The notes: generated from the letters alone by a model not told the origin. A stretch of 64,000 bases of DNA from Vibrio amylolyticus (GCF_023145695.1 NZ_JAJHVV010000004.1:329735-393734), one strand, 5' to 3'; shown: positions 20,116 through 30,230, counted from the stretch's first letter. A program made the numbers and translations.

Positions 20116-21519
20116 ATGAGTAAAGGATACGTTTGGGTTGTTGATGACGACAGCTCTATCCGATGGGTTATGGAAAAAACACTCTCATCGGCAAACATAA
20201 AATGTGAAACATTTGCCGATGCCGAAAGTGTCCTACTCGCTCTAGAGCGAGAAACACCAGATGTGCTGGTTTCGGATATTCGTATGCCCGGCATAGATGG
20301 TATACAGCTGTTAGAACAGATCCACAAACGGTCCCCAGAGCTGCCCGTTATTATCATGACTGCGCACTCAGATCTTGATGCCGCAGTTAATGCTTATCAA
20401 AAAGGCGCCTTTGAGTACCTGCCAAAACCTTTTGATGTCGATGAAACACTGACACTGGTTGAGCGAGCGATTACTCATAATCAAGAGCAGCGTAAAGCAC
20501 AAAGCAATGATGATGTCACACCCGATGAAACACCTGAAATCATTGGTGAGGCCCCAGCCATGCAGGAGGTTTTCCGCGCTATAGGTCGACTCTCTCGTTC
20601 TTCAATTTCAGTCTTAATTAATGGTGAATCAGGGACTGGTAAAGAGCTCGTCGCACACGCACTGCATCGCCATAGCCCACGCGCAAAGAAACCCTTTATT
20701 GCCCTCAACATGGCCGCTATTCCAAAAGATCTGATTGAATCTGAGCTTTTTGGCCATGAAAAAGGCGCATTTACCGGAGCAAACAGCGTTAGACAAGGTC
20801 GCTTTGAACAGGCTAACGGTGGCACACTGTTTTTGGATGAGATTGGTGATATGCCACTCGATATTCAAACTCGCCTGCTAAGAGTACTTTCTGATGGCCA
20901 GTTTTATCGAGTCGGTGGACATTCCGCGATTCAAGTGGATGTTCGAATTGTCGCCGCGACTCACCAAAACCTTGAAAGCTTGGTCCATCAGGGTGACTTT
21001 CGTGAAGACTTGTTTCACCGCCTCAACGTGATTCGTATTCATATCCCTGCACTTCGAGAGCGAAAACAGGACATCGAAAAGCTAACTCTACACTTTTTAT
21101 CGTTAGCCGCAGAAGAGCTCAAAGTGGATATCAAAACACTGAACCCAGCCACCATCGATATTCTCAATAACCTTGAATGGCCAGGTAATGTACGTCAGCT
21201 AGAAAACATCTGTCGCTGGCTCACTGTAATGGCCAGTGGTAACGAGATTCTACCCAATGACTTACCAACAGAGCTTCTTGACGAAAAGCCGGTAGCTGCT
21301 TTAAATGAAGGGGAAAACTGGCAGGCTTTATTAGCATACTGGGCTAAACAGGCGCTCTCTTCAGGAGAAACCGAACTGCTCACCTTCGCTCAACCTGAAT
21401 TTGAACGTATCTTATTAGAAGCGGCACTCGACCATACCAATGGCCATAAACAAGATGCAGCTAAGGTATTGGGTTGGGGCAGAAATACACTGACGAGAAA
21501 ATTAAAAGAGCTATACTGA
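20116..21519 (+). CDS. ntrC: Nitrogen regulation response regulator NtrC
   Basis: NtrC is the sigma-54 enhancer-binding activator for nitrogen genes. The 467-residue protein has a receiver domain (1-120) with the acidic pair in VVDDDSS, phospho-acceptor D in LVSDIRMPGIDG and the conserved lysine in YLPKPF; an AAA+ domain (about 140-370) with Walker A NGESGTGKEL, the GAFTGA sigma-54 loop and Walker B GGTLFLDEIGD; and a C-terminal Fis-type helix-turn-helix (AAKVLGWGRNTLTRKLKEL). All functional residues are intact. It probably acts at the sites before glnA and ntrB. Confidence 0.98.
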   Translation: MSKGYVWVVDDDSSIRWVMEKTLSSANIKCETFADAESVLLALERETPDVLVSDIRMPGIDGIQLLEQIHKRSPELPVIIMTAHSDLDAAVNAYQKGAFEYLPKPFDVDETLTLVERAITHNQEQRKAQSNDDVTPDETPEIIGEAPAMQEVFRAIGRLSRSSISVLINGESGTGKELVAHALHRHSPRAKKPFIALNMAAIPKDLIESELFGHEKGAFTGANSVRQGRFEQANGGTLFLDEIGDMPLDIQTRLLRVLSDGQFYRVGGHSAIQVDVRIVAATHQNLESLVHQGDFREDLFHRLNVIRIHIPALRERKQDIEKLTLHFLSLAAEELKVDIKTLNPATIDILNNLEWPGNVRQLENICRWLTVMASGNEILPNDLPTELLDEKPVAALNEGENWQALLAYWAKQALSSGETELLTFAQPEFERILLEAALDHTNGHKQDAAKVLGWGRNTLTRKLKELY

Positions 21520-21551
21520 TTGAATACAAGGAAAGACAACGCATAAATGAG

Positions 21552-21592
21552 ACAGAATGACGACATACCACTTATACGGCATATCATTCTGT
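21552..21592. repeat. Inverted repeat downstream of ntrC
   Basis: ACAGAATGA and TCATTCTGT form 9-bp perfect arms around a 23-bp loop, 33 bp past the ntrC stop. There is no T run. It could be a weak 3' end structure or part of the next gene's control region. Confidence 0.35.
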
Positions 21593-21659
21593 ACAATATT
21601 GAGGCATGCTCAAAAAATAACCCTCGAAATGCGCTGATACCTAATATTCATGGACGTTG

Positions 21660-24197
21660 ATGACTCAAATTACCCTTAGAACAGCGGTTGTAGTGCCTTT
21701 CATCTTGATATTTATGATCACGATGGGGAGCATTATTACTGTTCAAAAGTTTAGCTATGAAGAGATGGTTGAGGTGGTCAGTGATAAGCACCTCACTTCA
21801 CTCACCACAAACGTGGTTCAAAAGCTCAACTATTACTTAGAAGAGCCTTTTCAAGCAGCTCTCTCGATCAGTCATAGTATTGGGCAAAATAATCTCTACC
21901 AAAAAGATAATCTTGAGGTCATAGAAAAGTACATCTTAAGTAGTTTTGAATCATTGTATCAGCCAATGTCTCAATTGGGTGTGATCAGCTTTGGTAGTGA
22001 AGCGAAAGAGTACCTCGGGTTTAGGAAAGAGGCGAATAACGATTACAGCTTGATGCTGCAAGACAATCGAACCGATGGCAAGCTTGTCATCTATCAAGGT
22101 AATGCCATCACCCCACAGGCCCGTGCGATCATCGATAATTATGACCCAACCGTTCGGCCTTGGTATACGCCTGTTGCCACTCATGGAAAAGCGACATGGT
22201 CTTCTATCTATACCGATGCTGATGAAAGACAAACCATCACCATTTCTGCACTCGCTCCCGTCATTCAAGATGAACAATTTGTTGGGGTCATCGCGAATGA
22301 TATTAAAATCCACACCTTTAACGCCTTTCTAAAAGAGTTAAAGCAGAGAACCAAAGCCACCATTTATATCTTCGATAATGAGCAACAGCTTGTGACACAC
22401 TCTAGCGACAAAAGTGTGGTTTCATGGGGAACACCGATTACCGACAAAGGCGAAAGACTGCTTGCCATAGAGAGTAACAACCCCATTATTTACGCGATGG
22501 CACAATTCATTCGCCCGTTGGCATTTCCCGTTCAATCACGTTTGTATAAATTCGACTTAGTCCTAGAAGGCGAGCGTTACTTTAGCCTAGTCACCCCCTA
22601 CACTGACCATCATGGTCTTGAATGGTATATCGGCGTCTCGATTTCTGAACCCGACTTACTTGGTGCCTTGCCGAACAATCAACGCCTCAGCTGGAGTATC
22701 GGTATCTTTGTCAGTGCTATTGGTATCGCATTAGGCCTACTCGCTTTTAATCGAATAACTCAACCCATAACCGAAACCGCACAATCGGCTCGAGCACTGG
22801 CGTATGGTGATTGGGAAACCAACATGCCGAAGCCTGGACGCATTTATGAGATAAGCGTGTTGGTTAATGCCTTTAATGACATGACCAATAACCTCAAGGC
22901 TTCTTTTCAGACTTTACGTAATCAGCTGCTCTACGATTCGCTAACCAATCTATACAGCCGTGAAGGACTTATCGACTGCTGTGACAAGCTTCCTGCACTT
23001 AACGGTAGCCTACTTCTTATTGGAATCAATCAATTTCGAAACATCAACGACAGCATCGGACACAACCGAGCCGATTTGCTGCTCAAAGACATTACTCACC
23101 GCGTAAAACAACTCTTCAATAACGACGCTTACATAGCCCGAATAGGGGGTGATGAGTTTGCTGTCTATCTCACTGAAGGCCACGATAATAATGAACTAAA
23201 ACTACTGGCAAACCGAGTACACCAAGTATTTGCATCGCCGTTTGTTATGGAAAAAAATAGCTTAGTGATTAACGCCGCTATTGGTGTTGTGCCCAATAAC
23301 AGCGAACTACTGTCCATGGAGAAATGGCTGCGTAATGGCAGTATTGCACTGAGTAATGCCAAGCACGAGCTGTCTAATATCAGTTTCTACCTTCCTGAAA
23401 TGGCAGACATATCTAAAAATAGAACCGCGATGATGGCGAAACTCCAAACCGCGATTGAAAACAACGAATTCGTAGCGTTTTATCAACCCATTATCGATCT
23501 CAACACCGGAGATGTAATCGGTGCAGAAGCGCTCGCTCGTTGGATATCACCACAAGAAGGGCTCATCTCACCACTCGATTTTATTCCTATTGCCGAAGAA
23601 TATGGATTTATTGCTGAAATCGGTGAACAAATATTGCGCCAAGCCTGCAGAGACACAATGTTAGGCACTCAACAAGGAAAGTGGGGAGAGACTTTCCATA
23701 TGCACGTTAATATCTCAGCGCATCAACTCTCCCATCAAGACTTCATCAATACCTTGACCGACATCATTAGCGAGTCTGGTATTCAAACTCACAACCTCAC
23801 TTTAGAGATCACCGAATCTCGAATCGTCAGCGGAGATAAGATAGTTTTGGATAACATGCAAGCCATTCAAGACTTGGGATGCCATATTGCTATTGATGAT
23901 TTCGGTACGGGTTATAGCTCATTGGCGTATTTGCATGAACTCCCATTTGATTGCATCAAAATTGATAGAACCTTTGTTGAACAGATGAAAGCGAATAACC
24001 TTGATAGCTCTATCGTCTCCGCCATCATTAATATGACCAAAGGGATGAAGGTTGATATTGTCGCAGAAGGTATTGAAACAATAGAGCAAGTTCAAATGCT
24101 CAACTCACTTCACTGCCCTCAAGGACAAGGCTTTCTCTACAGCCGCCCTGTTCCCTTCGAAGAGTGGCCAACACATTTAGTTAACATAGAGCAGTAA
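21660..24197 (+). CDS. Membrane-anchored GGDEF/EAL dual-domain c-di-GMP protein with dCache sensor
   Basis: The 845-residue protein has two transmembrane segments (about 7-28 and 345-365) that flank a periplasmic Cache sensor with VRPWYTPVATHGKATWSSIY, then a HAMP linker, a GGDEF domain (RIGGDEFAVY near residue 495) and an EAL domain (GAEALARW near 622, DDFGTGYSSLAYL, AEGIE). Both catalytic motifs look intact, so it could make or break c-di-GMP. The RxxD inhibitory site before GGDEF reads FNND and is lost. I start at the ATG at 21660, not the TTG one codon earlier. It lies between ntrC and add. Substrate and dominant activity are not predictable. Confidence 0.9.
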   Translation: MTQITLRTAVVVPFILIFMITMGSIITVQKFSYEEMVEVVSDKHLTSLTTNVVQKLNYYLEEPFQAALSISHSIGQNNLYQKDNLEVIEKYILSSFESLYQPMSQLGVISFGSEAKEYLGFRKEANNDYSLMLQDNRTDGKLVIYQGNAITPQARAIIDNYDPTVRPWYTPVATHGKATWSSIYTDADERQTITISALAPVIQDEQFVGVIANDIKIHTFNAFLKELKQRTKATIYIFDNEQQLVTHSSDKSVVSWGTPITDKGERLLAIESNNPIIYAMAQFIRPLAFPVQSRLYKFDLVLEGERYFSLVTPYTDHHGLEWYIGVSISEPDLLGALPNNQRLSWSIGIFVSAIGIALGLLAFNRITQPITETAQSARALAYGDWETNMPKPGRIYEISVLVNAFNDMTNNLKASFQTLRNQLLYDSLTNLYSREGLIDCCDKLPALNGSLLLIGINQFRNINDSIGHNRADLLLKDITHRVKQLFNNDAYIARIGGDEFAVYLTEGHDNNELKLLANRVHQVFASPFVMEKNSLVINAAIGVVPNNSELLSMEKWLRNGSIALSNAKHELSNISFYLPEMADISKNRTAMMAKLQTAIENNEFVAFYQPIIDLNTGDVIGAEALARWISPQEGLISPLDFIPIAEEYGFIAEIGEQILRQACRDTMLGTQQGKWGETFHMHVNISAHQLSHQDFINTLTDIISESGIQTHNLTLEITESRIVSGDKIVLDNMQAIQDLGCHIAIDDFGTGYSSLAYLHELPFDCIKIDRTFVEQMKANNLDSSIVSAIINMTKGMKVDIVAEGIETIEQVQMLNSLHCPQGQGFLYSRPVPFEEWPTHLVNIEQ

Positions 24198-24311
24198 ACA
24201 CACCATTTACTGCTTTTTGTCCACTTTCGCTACTGACAGTATCGTGAATGGTTTTTATACTTAGCATCTGCCGGCCTAATATAGCCCTCTAATTTTAAAT
24301 GGAATGATTAC

Positions 24312-25313
24312 ATGATTACTAAGAACATCCCTTTAACTGATCTTCATCGTCATCTTGACGGTAATATTCGTACTCAAACCATATTAGAACTTGGTAAAAA
24401 GTTTGGAATCTCGCTTCCTGCCTACGATATTGAAGGATTAACTCCTCACGTACAGATTGTCGAGGCTGAGCCATCACTGGTCGCTTTCCTATCTAAGTTA
24501 GATTGGGGGGTTGCAGTACTGGGCGATCTTGATGCCTGTCGTCGTGTCGCTTACGAAAACGTGGAAGACGTCCTCAACGCACAAATTGATTATGCTGAAC
24601 TGCGTTTTTCTCCTTACTACATGGCAATGAAACATAAACTCCCTGTTGCGGGCGTTGTTGAAGCCGTGGTGGATGGTGTGAATGCTGGCATGCGTGACTT
24701 TGGCGTAAAAACCAACCTTATCGGTATCATGAGCCGTACTTTCGGTACCGATGCTTGTCAGCAAGAACTTGATGCAATCTTGACTCAAAAAGATCACATT
24801 GTTGCCGTCGACTTAGCTGGTGATGAACTGGGTCAACCGGGCGATCGTTTCGTTACTCACTTTAAACAGGTTCGTAATGCAGGCCTGAACGTAACGGTTC
24901 ACGCAGGAGAAGCCGCCGGTGCTGAAAGTATGTGGCAGGCCATTCAAGAGCTTGGGGCGACCCGTATTGGCCATGGTGTGAAGGCGATTCACGATCCTAA
25001 ACTGATGGATTACCTAGCCGAGCACCGCATTGGGATTGAGTCGTGCTTAACGTCTAATATCCAAACCAGCACCGTTGACTCGTTAGCCAACCACCCAGTG
25101 AAGCAGTTTTTGGCTCATGGTGTACTCGCTTGTCTAAATACGGACGATCCAGCAGTTGAAGGTATCGAACTGCCATACGAATACGAAGTGGCCGCACCTC
25201 AAGCAGGTTTAAGCCAAGCTCAAATCAAACAGGCACAAATGAATGGTTTGGAACTGGCGTTTTTATCAGAGCAAGAGAAGCAAGCGCTGAAAGACAAAGT
25301 CAGTCAACGTTAA
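24312..25313 (+). CDS. add: Adenosine deaminase
   Basis: Add hydrolyses adenosine (and deoxyadenosine) to inosine in purine salvage. The 333-residue protein, the same length as in E. coli, shows the zinc ligands in [11 protein letters not shown] near the start, the catalytic [10 protein letters not shown] segment, [19 protein letters not shown] and the last zinc ligand in [10 protein letters not shown]. Gene end and the lateral flagellar cluster are separated by a bidirectional terminator; add marks the edge of the core region. Confidence 0.97.
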   Translation: MITKNIPLTDLHRHLDGNIRTQTILELGKKFGISLPAYDIEGLTPHVQIVEAEPSLVAFLSKLDWGVAVLGDLDACRRVAYENVEDVLNAQIDYAELRFSPYYMAMKHKLPVAGVVEAVVDGVNAGMRDFGVKTNLIGIMSRTFGTDACQQELDAILTQKDHIVAVDLAGDELGQPGDRFVTHFKQVRNAGLNVTVHAGEAAGAESMWQAIQELGATRIGHGVKAIHDPKLMDYLAEHRIGIESCLTSNIQTSTVDSLANHPVKQFLAHGVLACLNTDDPAVEGIELPYEYEVAAPQAGLSQAQIKQAQMNGLELAFLSEQEKQALKDKVSQR

Positions 25314-25364
25314 TCACTTAACTTATAGCTCAACCAGTCGCTCAACATATTAAGTTATCAAGAT

Positions 25365-25396
25365 CAAAAAAGCCTCTATCACTAGAGGCTTTGTTA
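25365..25396. terminator. Bidirectional terminator between add and the lateral flagellar cluster
   Basis: GCCTCTA-tcac-TAGAGGC has TTTGTT on the plus side and TTTTTTG on the minus side. It closes add (plus) and the long lafBCDEFSTU transcript (minus). Confidence 0.9.
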
Positions 25397-25427
25397 TATT
25401 CAAATGAATTCGGCATTTCACCAATCA

Positions 25428-26393
25428 CTACCACACAACGGGCTGATTGTCCTGCGCGGTTTGGTGAGCCTGATTTAATGCGCTACCGCTCTTTCGACCA
25501 AACAGTTCATTCAGCATTTCTTCACTGTCAGCCGTGAGCACTAATATCTCGATACGTCGGTTCACTGCACTATTTGGGTTCTCTTCATCGAGTAGCATTT
25601 TGTCTGACATCGCCGTCACTTGTGACACGCGATCAGCCGGCATACCGCCAAACTCAAGTACCTCTCTAGCACGTTGTGCACGTTGCCCAGACAAGTTCCA
25701 GTTGTTATTTCTAGAGCGACTATTAAATGCCGTGGCATCGGCGTGCCCAGAAATCATTATCGCGTTTTCTACTGTCGTGAATACTGGTGCAAGCGCTAAT
25801 AACAGATCTTCAAAGTAGTCGGTTAAACTAGAACCTCCCAACTTGAACATCGGTCTTTTCTTATCATCGTTCACTAAGATTCGTAGGCCTTGTGGCACAA
25901 CCTCAATCTGAACGTGATCACCAATCGACAAATGGTCACTGTAGGCGTTCATAAACTCACCCAATACCACCATCTGCTCTTGGCTATCATAACGACCTGC
26001 AACTAATGAAAGGCGCTCCGTTCCAATACCACCAAAGTTACTGCCATCGCCATCCTTGACGTTAATGGTTAAGCTGTTCCCCAAGTGACGAGGGTTACTC
26101 GGATTTACACTAAGTAAATCAGGTAATGCACTACCACCAAAATCAATAGCAAATAAGCTATTATCAACAAACTGCTCCTCTATTGGAATCATCTGGGGCT
26201 GGCCCGCTAATTTTCCAACAATCCGTTCTTTTTCATCCGATGTGGTCACTTGTAATATCCACATCACCATAAAAAAGGCCATCATGGCTAAGGTAAAATC
26301 AGCAAACGCGACTTTCCATGACCCTTTCGATACCTCCTCGCTGTGCCGACGACGTGCACGACGAATAATAATCTGCTCTGATTGACTACGCAT
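25428..26393 (-). CDS. lafU: Lateral flagellar stator protein LafU (MotB-like)
   Basis: LafU is the peptidoglycan-anchored half of the lateral motor stator. The 321-residue protein has a basic N-terminus, one transmembrane helix (about 29-49) that carries the ion-binding aspartate D32 (KVAFADFTLAMMAFFMVMW), and a C-terminal OmpA-like domain (about 155-285, MISGHADATAF and NRRIEILVL). Lateral motors of known vibrios are proton-driven; coupling ion here is inferred. Its ATG overlaps the lafT stop by one base, so the pair is translationally coupled. It is the last gene of the operon. Confidence 0.95.
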   Translation of the reverse strand: MRSQSEQIIIRRARRRHSEEVSKGSWKVAFADFTLAMMAFFMVMWILQVTTSDEKERIVGKLAGQPQMIPIEEQFVDNSLFAIDFGGSALPDLLSVNPSNPRHLGNSLTINVKDGDGSNFGGIGTERLSLVAGRYDSQEQMVVLGEFMNAYSDHLSIGDHVQIEVVPQGLRILVNDDKKRPMFKLGGSSLTDYFEDLLLALAPVFTTVENAIMISGHADATAFNSRSRNNNWNLSGQRAQRAREVLEFGGMPADRVSQVTAMSDKMLLDEENPNSAVNRRIEILVLTADSEEMLNELFGRKSGSALNQAHQTAQDNQPVVW

Positions 26394-27250
26394 TATTGAA
26401 ATACTCGCTGCGTCACCCAGTTCTCCATCTCAGAGAAAGTCGGCTTAACATCCAATAAAATCAACTTACGACCCGCATCCACAGACACTAAAGAGCCCTT
26501 TCCTGACGTATGCGAAACCAAAATAGCGCGAACACACTCAAACGCGGATATTTCTCGCCTAACACGCTTTTCCATCGCAGCACTGATTGGGTCAAAGACA
26601 CAGTAACAAAAGAAAATACCAAGGAACGTACCGACTAGCGCCGCAGCAACGCTGATACCAATTTCAGCCATGTCGGCATTAATATTGGTCATGGTGATCA
26701 CGATACCCATCACGGCGGCTAAAATACCAAAGCCAGGCATCGCTTCCGCTAAACGGTGCATGCTCTTTGATGGTGTTAACATGTCATCTTCAATTGATGC
26801 TATCTCTTGCTCAAGCATGTGTTCAAGCTCATGGCCGTTGATTTTACCCATCGCCAATAGACGGAAGTTATCGCAAATAAACGTCACCAGTTTTGGGTGC
26901 TCCATGATCTCAGGGTACGCAAGAAACATGCTGCTTTGATACGGCTCTTCAATGTGCTCATCAAGTGCTCTCATACCACCAACACGTATCTGCTCAAGCA
27001 GGTGATGCATCATCGAAAGAAGTTCACGATACAGCTTACGCTCATCTTTTTTTATCATGATCGCTTTAGATTGAGTCCACATATCAACAATGACATGCTG
27101 AGGGTTACCTAAAATTACCGCACCGGCACCAGCACCTAAAATAATGATTAGCTCAGCCGGTTGCCACATCGTCCCCAAATAGCCTCCAGCCATTAAGAAT
27201 CCGCCAAACACACCAAATATGATGACGATTACACCGATAAGTTTTTGCAT
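26393..27250 (-). CDS. lafT: Lateral flagellar stator protein LafT (MotA-like)
   Basis: LafT forms the proton channel of the lateral motor with LafU. The 285-residue protein has four transmembrane segments (two near 1-50, two near 165-225), a large cytoplasmic loop, and the MotA signature in helix 3 and 4 (AMPGFGILAAVMGIVITM and GTFLGIFFCYCVFDPIS). The cytoplasmic loop includes a basic/acidic patch that contacts FliG. It follows lafS by 10 bp. Confidence 0.95.
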   Translation of the reverse strand: MQKLIGVIVIIFGVFGGFLMAGGYLGTMWQPAELIIILGAGAGAVILGNPQHVIVDMWTQSKAIMIKKDERKLYRELLSMMHHLLEQIRVGGMRALDEHIEEPYQSSMFLAYPEIMEHPKLVTFICDNFRLLAMGKINGHELEHMLEQEIASIEDDMLTPSKSMHRLAEAMPGFGILAAVMGIVITMTNINADMAEIGISVAAALVGTFLGIFFCYCVFDPISAAMEKRVRREISAFECVRAILVSHTSGKGSLVSVDAGRKLILLDVKPTFSEMENWVTQRVFQ

Positions 27251-27260
27251 GATTGTTCCT

Positions 27261-27992
27261 TTATAATTGACTCTTAATCATCGTCTGAAGATGAGTTAAT
27301 GCTTGTTTATGCAGCTGACAAATACGCGCTTCAGTAAGACCAACCACCATGGCAATCTCTTTTAAACTCAGCTCTTTCAAGTAATACAAACTTAAAATCA
27401 ACTGCTCACGATCTGGCAATCGCCCCAATGCGTATTTCAATAAGTCTTGGTCAATTAAATGTTGAACCGCGCTGTCACTCGGTTCTAAATGAAATTGTTC
27501 ACTGCCCTGCTCAAAAAGCTGTTCTAAGCTTTGAAGCTCTTCTGCTTGGCTCACGTAAAGTAAGCGATGATACTCATTCGACGTCAAACCTAGCTCTTGC
27601 AAAATCTCTTGCTCTGATGGCTGGCGTGACAGTTTTTTTGTTAGAAGCTTCACTTTGTTGGTCAAGTCATGAGCCTGTTGGCGCAGCTGCCTTGGTCGCC
27701 AGTCACGACGTCTTAGCTCATCTAATATCGCCCCACGAATGCGTCTTGAAGCAAAATAGGGGAAGTTTTCATCCATTTCACCATAACGTCTAGCGGCCTC
27801 CAGAAGACCAAGCAACCCAAGCTGCTCCATATCATCAAGGCCAACAGTAGCCGATGCATGAGGACGCAATTGATTCACGATACGCTTTACCAATTTCAGG
27901 TGCTGACGAAGTATCGCTCCTTCATCAATGGCCGAAGGTGTCGGCTGAACTTCCAAATAGTCATGTTGCGAACAATCTTGGGCTTCTAGCAT
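27261..27992 (-). CDS. lafS: Lateral flagellar sigma-28 factor LafS (FliA-like)
   Basis: LafS directs RNA polymerase to late lateral flagellar promoters and is held in check by FlgM. The 243-residue protein has sigma region 2 (about 30-100, LDDMEQLGLLGLLEAARRY and FPYFASRRIRGAILDELRR), region 3 (QPSEQEILQELGL) and the region 4 helix-turn-helix (LKEIAMVVGLTEARICQLHK). Size matches FliA. It lies inside the late operon, so the factor would amplify its own expression. Confidence 0.95.
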   Translation of the reverse strand: MLEAQDCSQHDYLEVQPTPSAIDEGAILRQHLKLVKRIVNQLRPHASATVGLDDMEQLGLLGLLEAARRYGEMDENFPYFASRRIRGAILDELRRRDWRPRQLRQQAHDLTNKVKLLTKKLSRQPSEQEILQELGLTSNEYHRLLYVSQAEELQSLEQLFEQGSEQFHLEPSDSAVQHLIDQDLLKYALGRLPDREQLILSLYYLKELSLKEIAMVVGLTEARICQLHKQALTHLQTMIKSQL

Positions 27993-28007
27993 GATTTCAC
28001 CTGTCTG

Positions 28008-28475
28008 TTATTGAAGAACCAACTTGGTAAACAACACGTCATCGATGTTGTACATAAATCCATTTTCCAGCAGGGTTTTCGCTAGATTCATCTGAACTTG
28101 CTTTTGCATGTAGTCAATATCATTAATGTCACGCATCTCTTCATAGCTGTACTGGCTAAACATCTTTAGCAGTACATTATTCACAACTGGGCGATAGCGG
28201 ATCAGCTCTTCGTGAGCCGTCAAACTAGACGTTTTTAAATCTAACTCGAGAAGTAAATAGTGTGGGCGCTCTTCGCCATTTAACGAGATAACGAACTTAT
28301 CAAGTGACATAAAATGGGTTTGAGCATCTTTAGCGTTCGAGCCAAAAATAGTCGACACATCTTTGACTTGCTTATCGGTAAAATGAAGCGTACCGAATAC
28401 CGTTCCTCCGATCAGCGCTGAAGTAGCAATACCTGCCAAGACTAACTTGACCAGTGGGTGACTGAAATTAAACAT
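28008..28475 (-). CDS. lafF: Lateral flagellar FliL-like protein LafF
   Basis: FliL proteins sit at the basal body and support stator function, mainly under load during swarming. The 155-residue protein has one N-terminal transmembrane helix (about 8-30), and a periplasmic domain with the family pattern of FVISLNGEERPHYLLLELDL and a C-terminal helix-strand (VQMNLAKTLLENGFMYNIDDVLF). An AGGAA site precedes the ATG. It follows lafE by 9 bp. Confidence 0.88.
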   Translation of the reverse strand: MFNFSHPLVKLVLAGIATSALIGGTVFGTLHFTDKQVKDVSTIFGSNAKDAQTHFMSLDKFVISLNGEERPHYLLLELDLKTSSLTAHEELIRYRPVVNNVLLKMFSQYSYEEMRDINDIDYMQKQVQMNLAKTLLENGFMYNIDDVLFTKLVLQ

Positions 28476-28484
28476 AAATATTCC

Positions 28485-29543
28485 TTAAACTAAACGTGTG
28501 ATGCGGTGGTCTTCCAGACCAGATGATTGAAACGTTGAATCCCGCCAATCCGATTCCGCCACCATAATCTTTTCAAGAGATTCAGCTTGAGTGTCTTGAT
28601 ATTGAGCATCGCCATGCTCACCCACATCAACGCTGACTTGGCTTCCCATCAACTCTTTCGATTCCAGTTCCAAACGCAGCCGTTCCGCACTTTGCTGGAT
28701 CGCCTCACGAAGAGCGGGATCATTGGCCAACACTTGAATTTGAACTTTACTGCCATCCACTCTCACGCTTAGCTCTAACGCTCCGAGGTGAGGTGGGTCT
28801 AAGCGAATGCGAGCTTGCGAGACATCTTGGCTCATCTGCATCTGAACGCGGTCTTTCAACACGGCCGTCATCTGCTGACCCCAAAGCTGCTTATTCGCAT
28901 CAACCTTAACTGGCGACCATTCAACGAGCTGACTATTCGCGTGAGTATTTGCAGCGGCTTCTGTAGGAGCTGCCGTGGTGATTCCTGCTTGTAAATTTTG
29001 CATCGTCATAAACGATTGAGGAGATTGCGACCCGCGCTGTAACTGGGCTAGAAGCTCTGGGTTGTGCATTTCAGGTCGAACCGGCACCATTGCATTAGAA
29101 ATAATGCGCTCCATCGCTTGAGAAAAACTCAATGTTTCTTGTGGTTGCTGTGAATGAGCGAGTGCTTGAGGTCGATGGTGTTGTCCTAATTGAACATCCA
29201 CGCTTTGAAGACCATCAGATCGACGCATCATAGAAAGCAGCTGCTCACGAACCTCACCACCAAAGTGATTAGCAAGATCGACGACTCGAAATTGCCCATC
29301 AGGTGGAAGCTGAGAGATCAGCGACTGCTCACTATTGAACTGCCAATCTTCCATCTCAGCGAGCTCTTTAAGCTGGTCATAGAGGTCAAACCAATATTGG
29401 CCTTGTTCACCACCGCCAGGTGTCGCAACCTCTCCAAGCCCCAGAAGCTCTGAAAAATCCAAACCAAGCTCAGCATTGCTTGAACGCATAGGTGTAACAT
29501 TATGCGCTTGAGTAGGAGGTAGAGTCGCAGAAATAGTCGTCAT
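28485..29543 (-). CDS. lafE: Lateral flagellar hook-length control protein LafE (FliK-like)
   Basis: FliK measures hook length and switches export from hook to filament subunits. The 352-residue protein has a variable Q/S-rich N-terminal and middle part and a conserved C-terminal substrate-switch domain (about 220-320: RIRLDPPHLGALELSVRVDG, then LREAIQQSAERLRLELES). The first four bases overlap lafD. Assignment rests on the C-terminal domain and the operon position. Confidence 0.9.
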   Translation of the reverse strand: MTTISATLPPTQAHNVTPMRSSNAELGLDFSELLGLGEVATPGGGEQGQYWFDLYDQLKELAEMEDWQFNSEQSLISQLPPDGQFRVVDLANHFGGEVREQLLSMMRRSDGLQSVDVQLGQHHRPQALAHSQQPQETLSFSQAMERIISNAMVPVRPEMHNPELLAQLQRGSQSPQSFMTMQNLQAGITTAAPTEAAANTHANSQLVEWSPVKVDANKQLWGQQMTAVLKDRVQMQMSQDVSQARIRLDPPHLGALELSVRVDGSKVQIQVLANDPALREAIQQSAERLRLELESKELMGSQVSVDVGEHGDAQYQDTQAESLEKIMVAESDWRDSTFQSSGLEDHRITRLV

Positions 29544-29845
29544 GCACTCGCCCTCTCTACTTGTGAGTATTCTGAGGCGCCTTCTCGCTGATTATGTAGG
29601 CTCGCCAATACACGCCCAATGCGCTGCTTCTCTTCATCACACAGCGCTATCGCTTGACTGTGAGACTCTTTGAGTGCGATCAAATCGTGTTTTAATCGCT
29701 GAGCGGCTCTCGGCTGTTCATTAATGACCGTTAAGATCTGACGTATTTTCAAATCCAGTGACCGCAGCTCTTTCCACTCTTTGTTTTTGCAAATGGACTG
29801 AAGCTTCTGATTGACCGAACGTAGCAGAGCGCTATTAATTTCCAT
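29540..29845 (-). CDS. lafD: Lateral flagellar FliT-like chaperone LafD
   Basis: The 101-residue, mostly helical and charged protein lies directly after fliS, where FliT (the FliD chaperone) is expected. I start at the ATG at 29845, six bases after GGAG; an in-frame TTG four codons earlier is less likely. Sequence similarity in this family is low, so the call leans on size, helical content and position. It overlaps lafC by 11 bases and lafE by four. Confidence 0.75.
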   Translation of the reverse strand: MEINSALLRSVNQKLQSICKNKEWKELRSLDLKIRQILTVINEQPRAAQRLKHDLIALKESHSQAIALCDEEKQRIGRVLASLHNQREGASEYSQVERASA

Positions 29846-30230
29846 GTACCGCTCCAAAGTTCTGCCAACCTTCCTGAATGTTCGTCATTACGGTGCGCAC
29901 CTCATGAAGCTTTTCAATCTCATTTTTAGTACTGGCCTCAAACAGACGCAGGCTGCAAAAGTCATATAAGTTGTTCATCTGCTCTGCCATCTCGCCGCCT
30001 CGCTTCATGTCGAGTGCACTGTTTAGTCCGCCGATGATGTCGAGACAGCGTGCGATAGCTTCGCCTTTTTCTTTTAAGCGGTTCGCTTCCATGTGCGCTT
30101 CCGCTCGAGTTAACGTATCGAGAAAGCCACCAATCAGCATAAGAACTAACTGGTATGGACTCGACGCCGCCGCTTGTGCTTCTACGTCAACTTGTTGATA
30201 GGCATCAAAGCCCGACTCATCATTAAACAT
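29835..30230 (-). CDS. lafC: Lateral flagellin chaperone LafC (FliS-like)
   Basis: FliS binds the C-terminus of newly made flagellin and keeps it from polymerising in the cytoplasm. The 131-residue helical protein shows the family pattern: AYQQVDVEAQAAASSPYQLV near the start, LMLIGGFLDTLTRAEAHM, and the ARCLDIIGGLNSALDM helix. It lies between lafB (10 bp upstream) and lafD (overlapping). Confidence 0.92.
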   Translation of the reverse strand: MFNDESGFDAYQQVDVEAQAAASSPYQLVLMLIGGFLDTLTRAEAHMEANRLKEKGEAIARCLDIIGGLNSALDMKRGGEMAEQMNNLYDFCSLRLFEASTKNEIEKLHEVRTVMTNIQEGWQNFGAVHGN

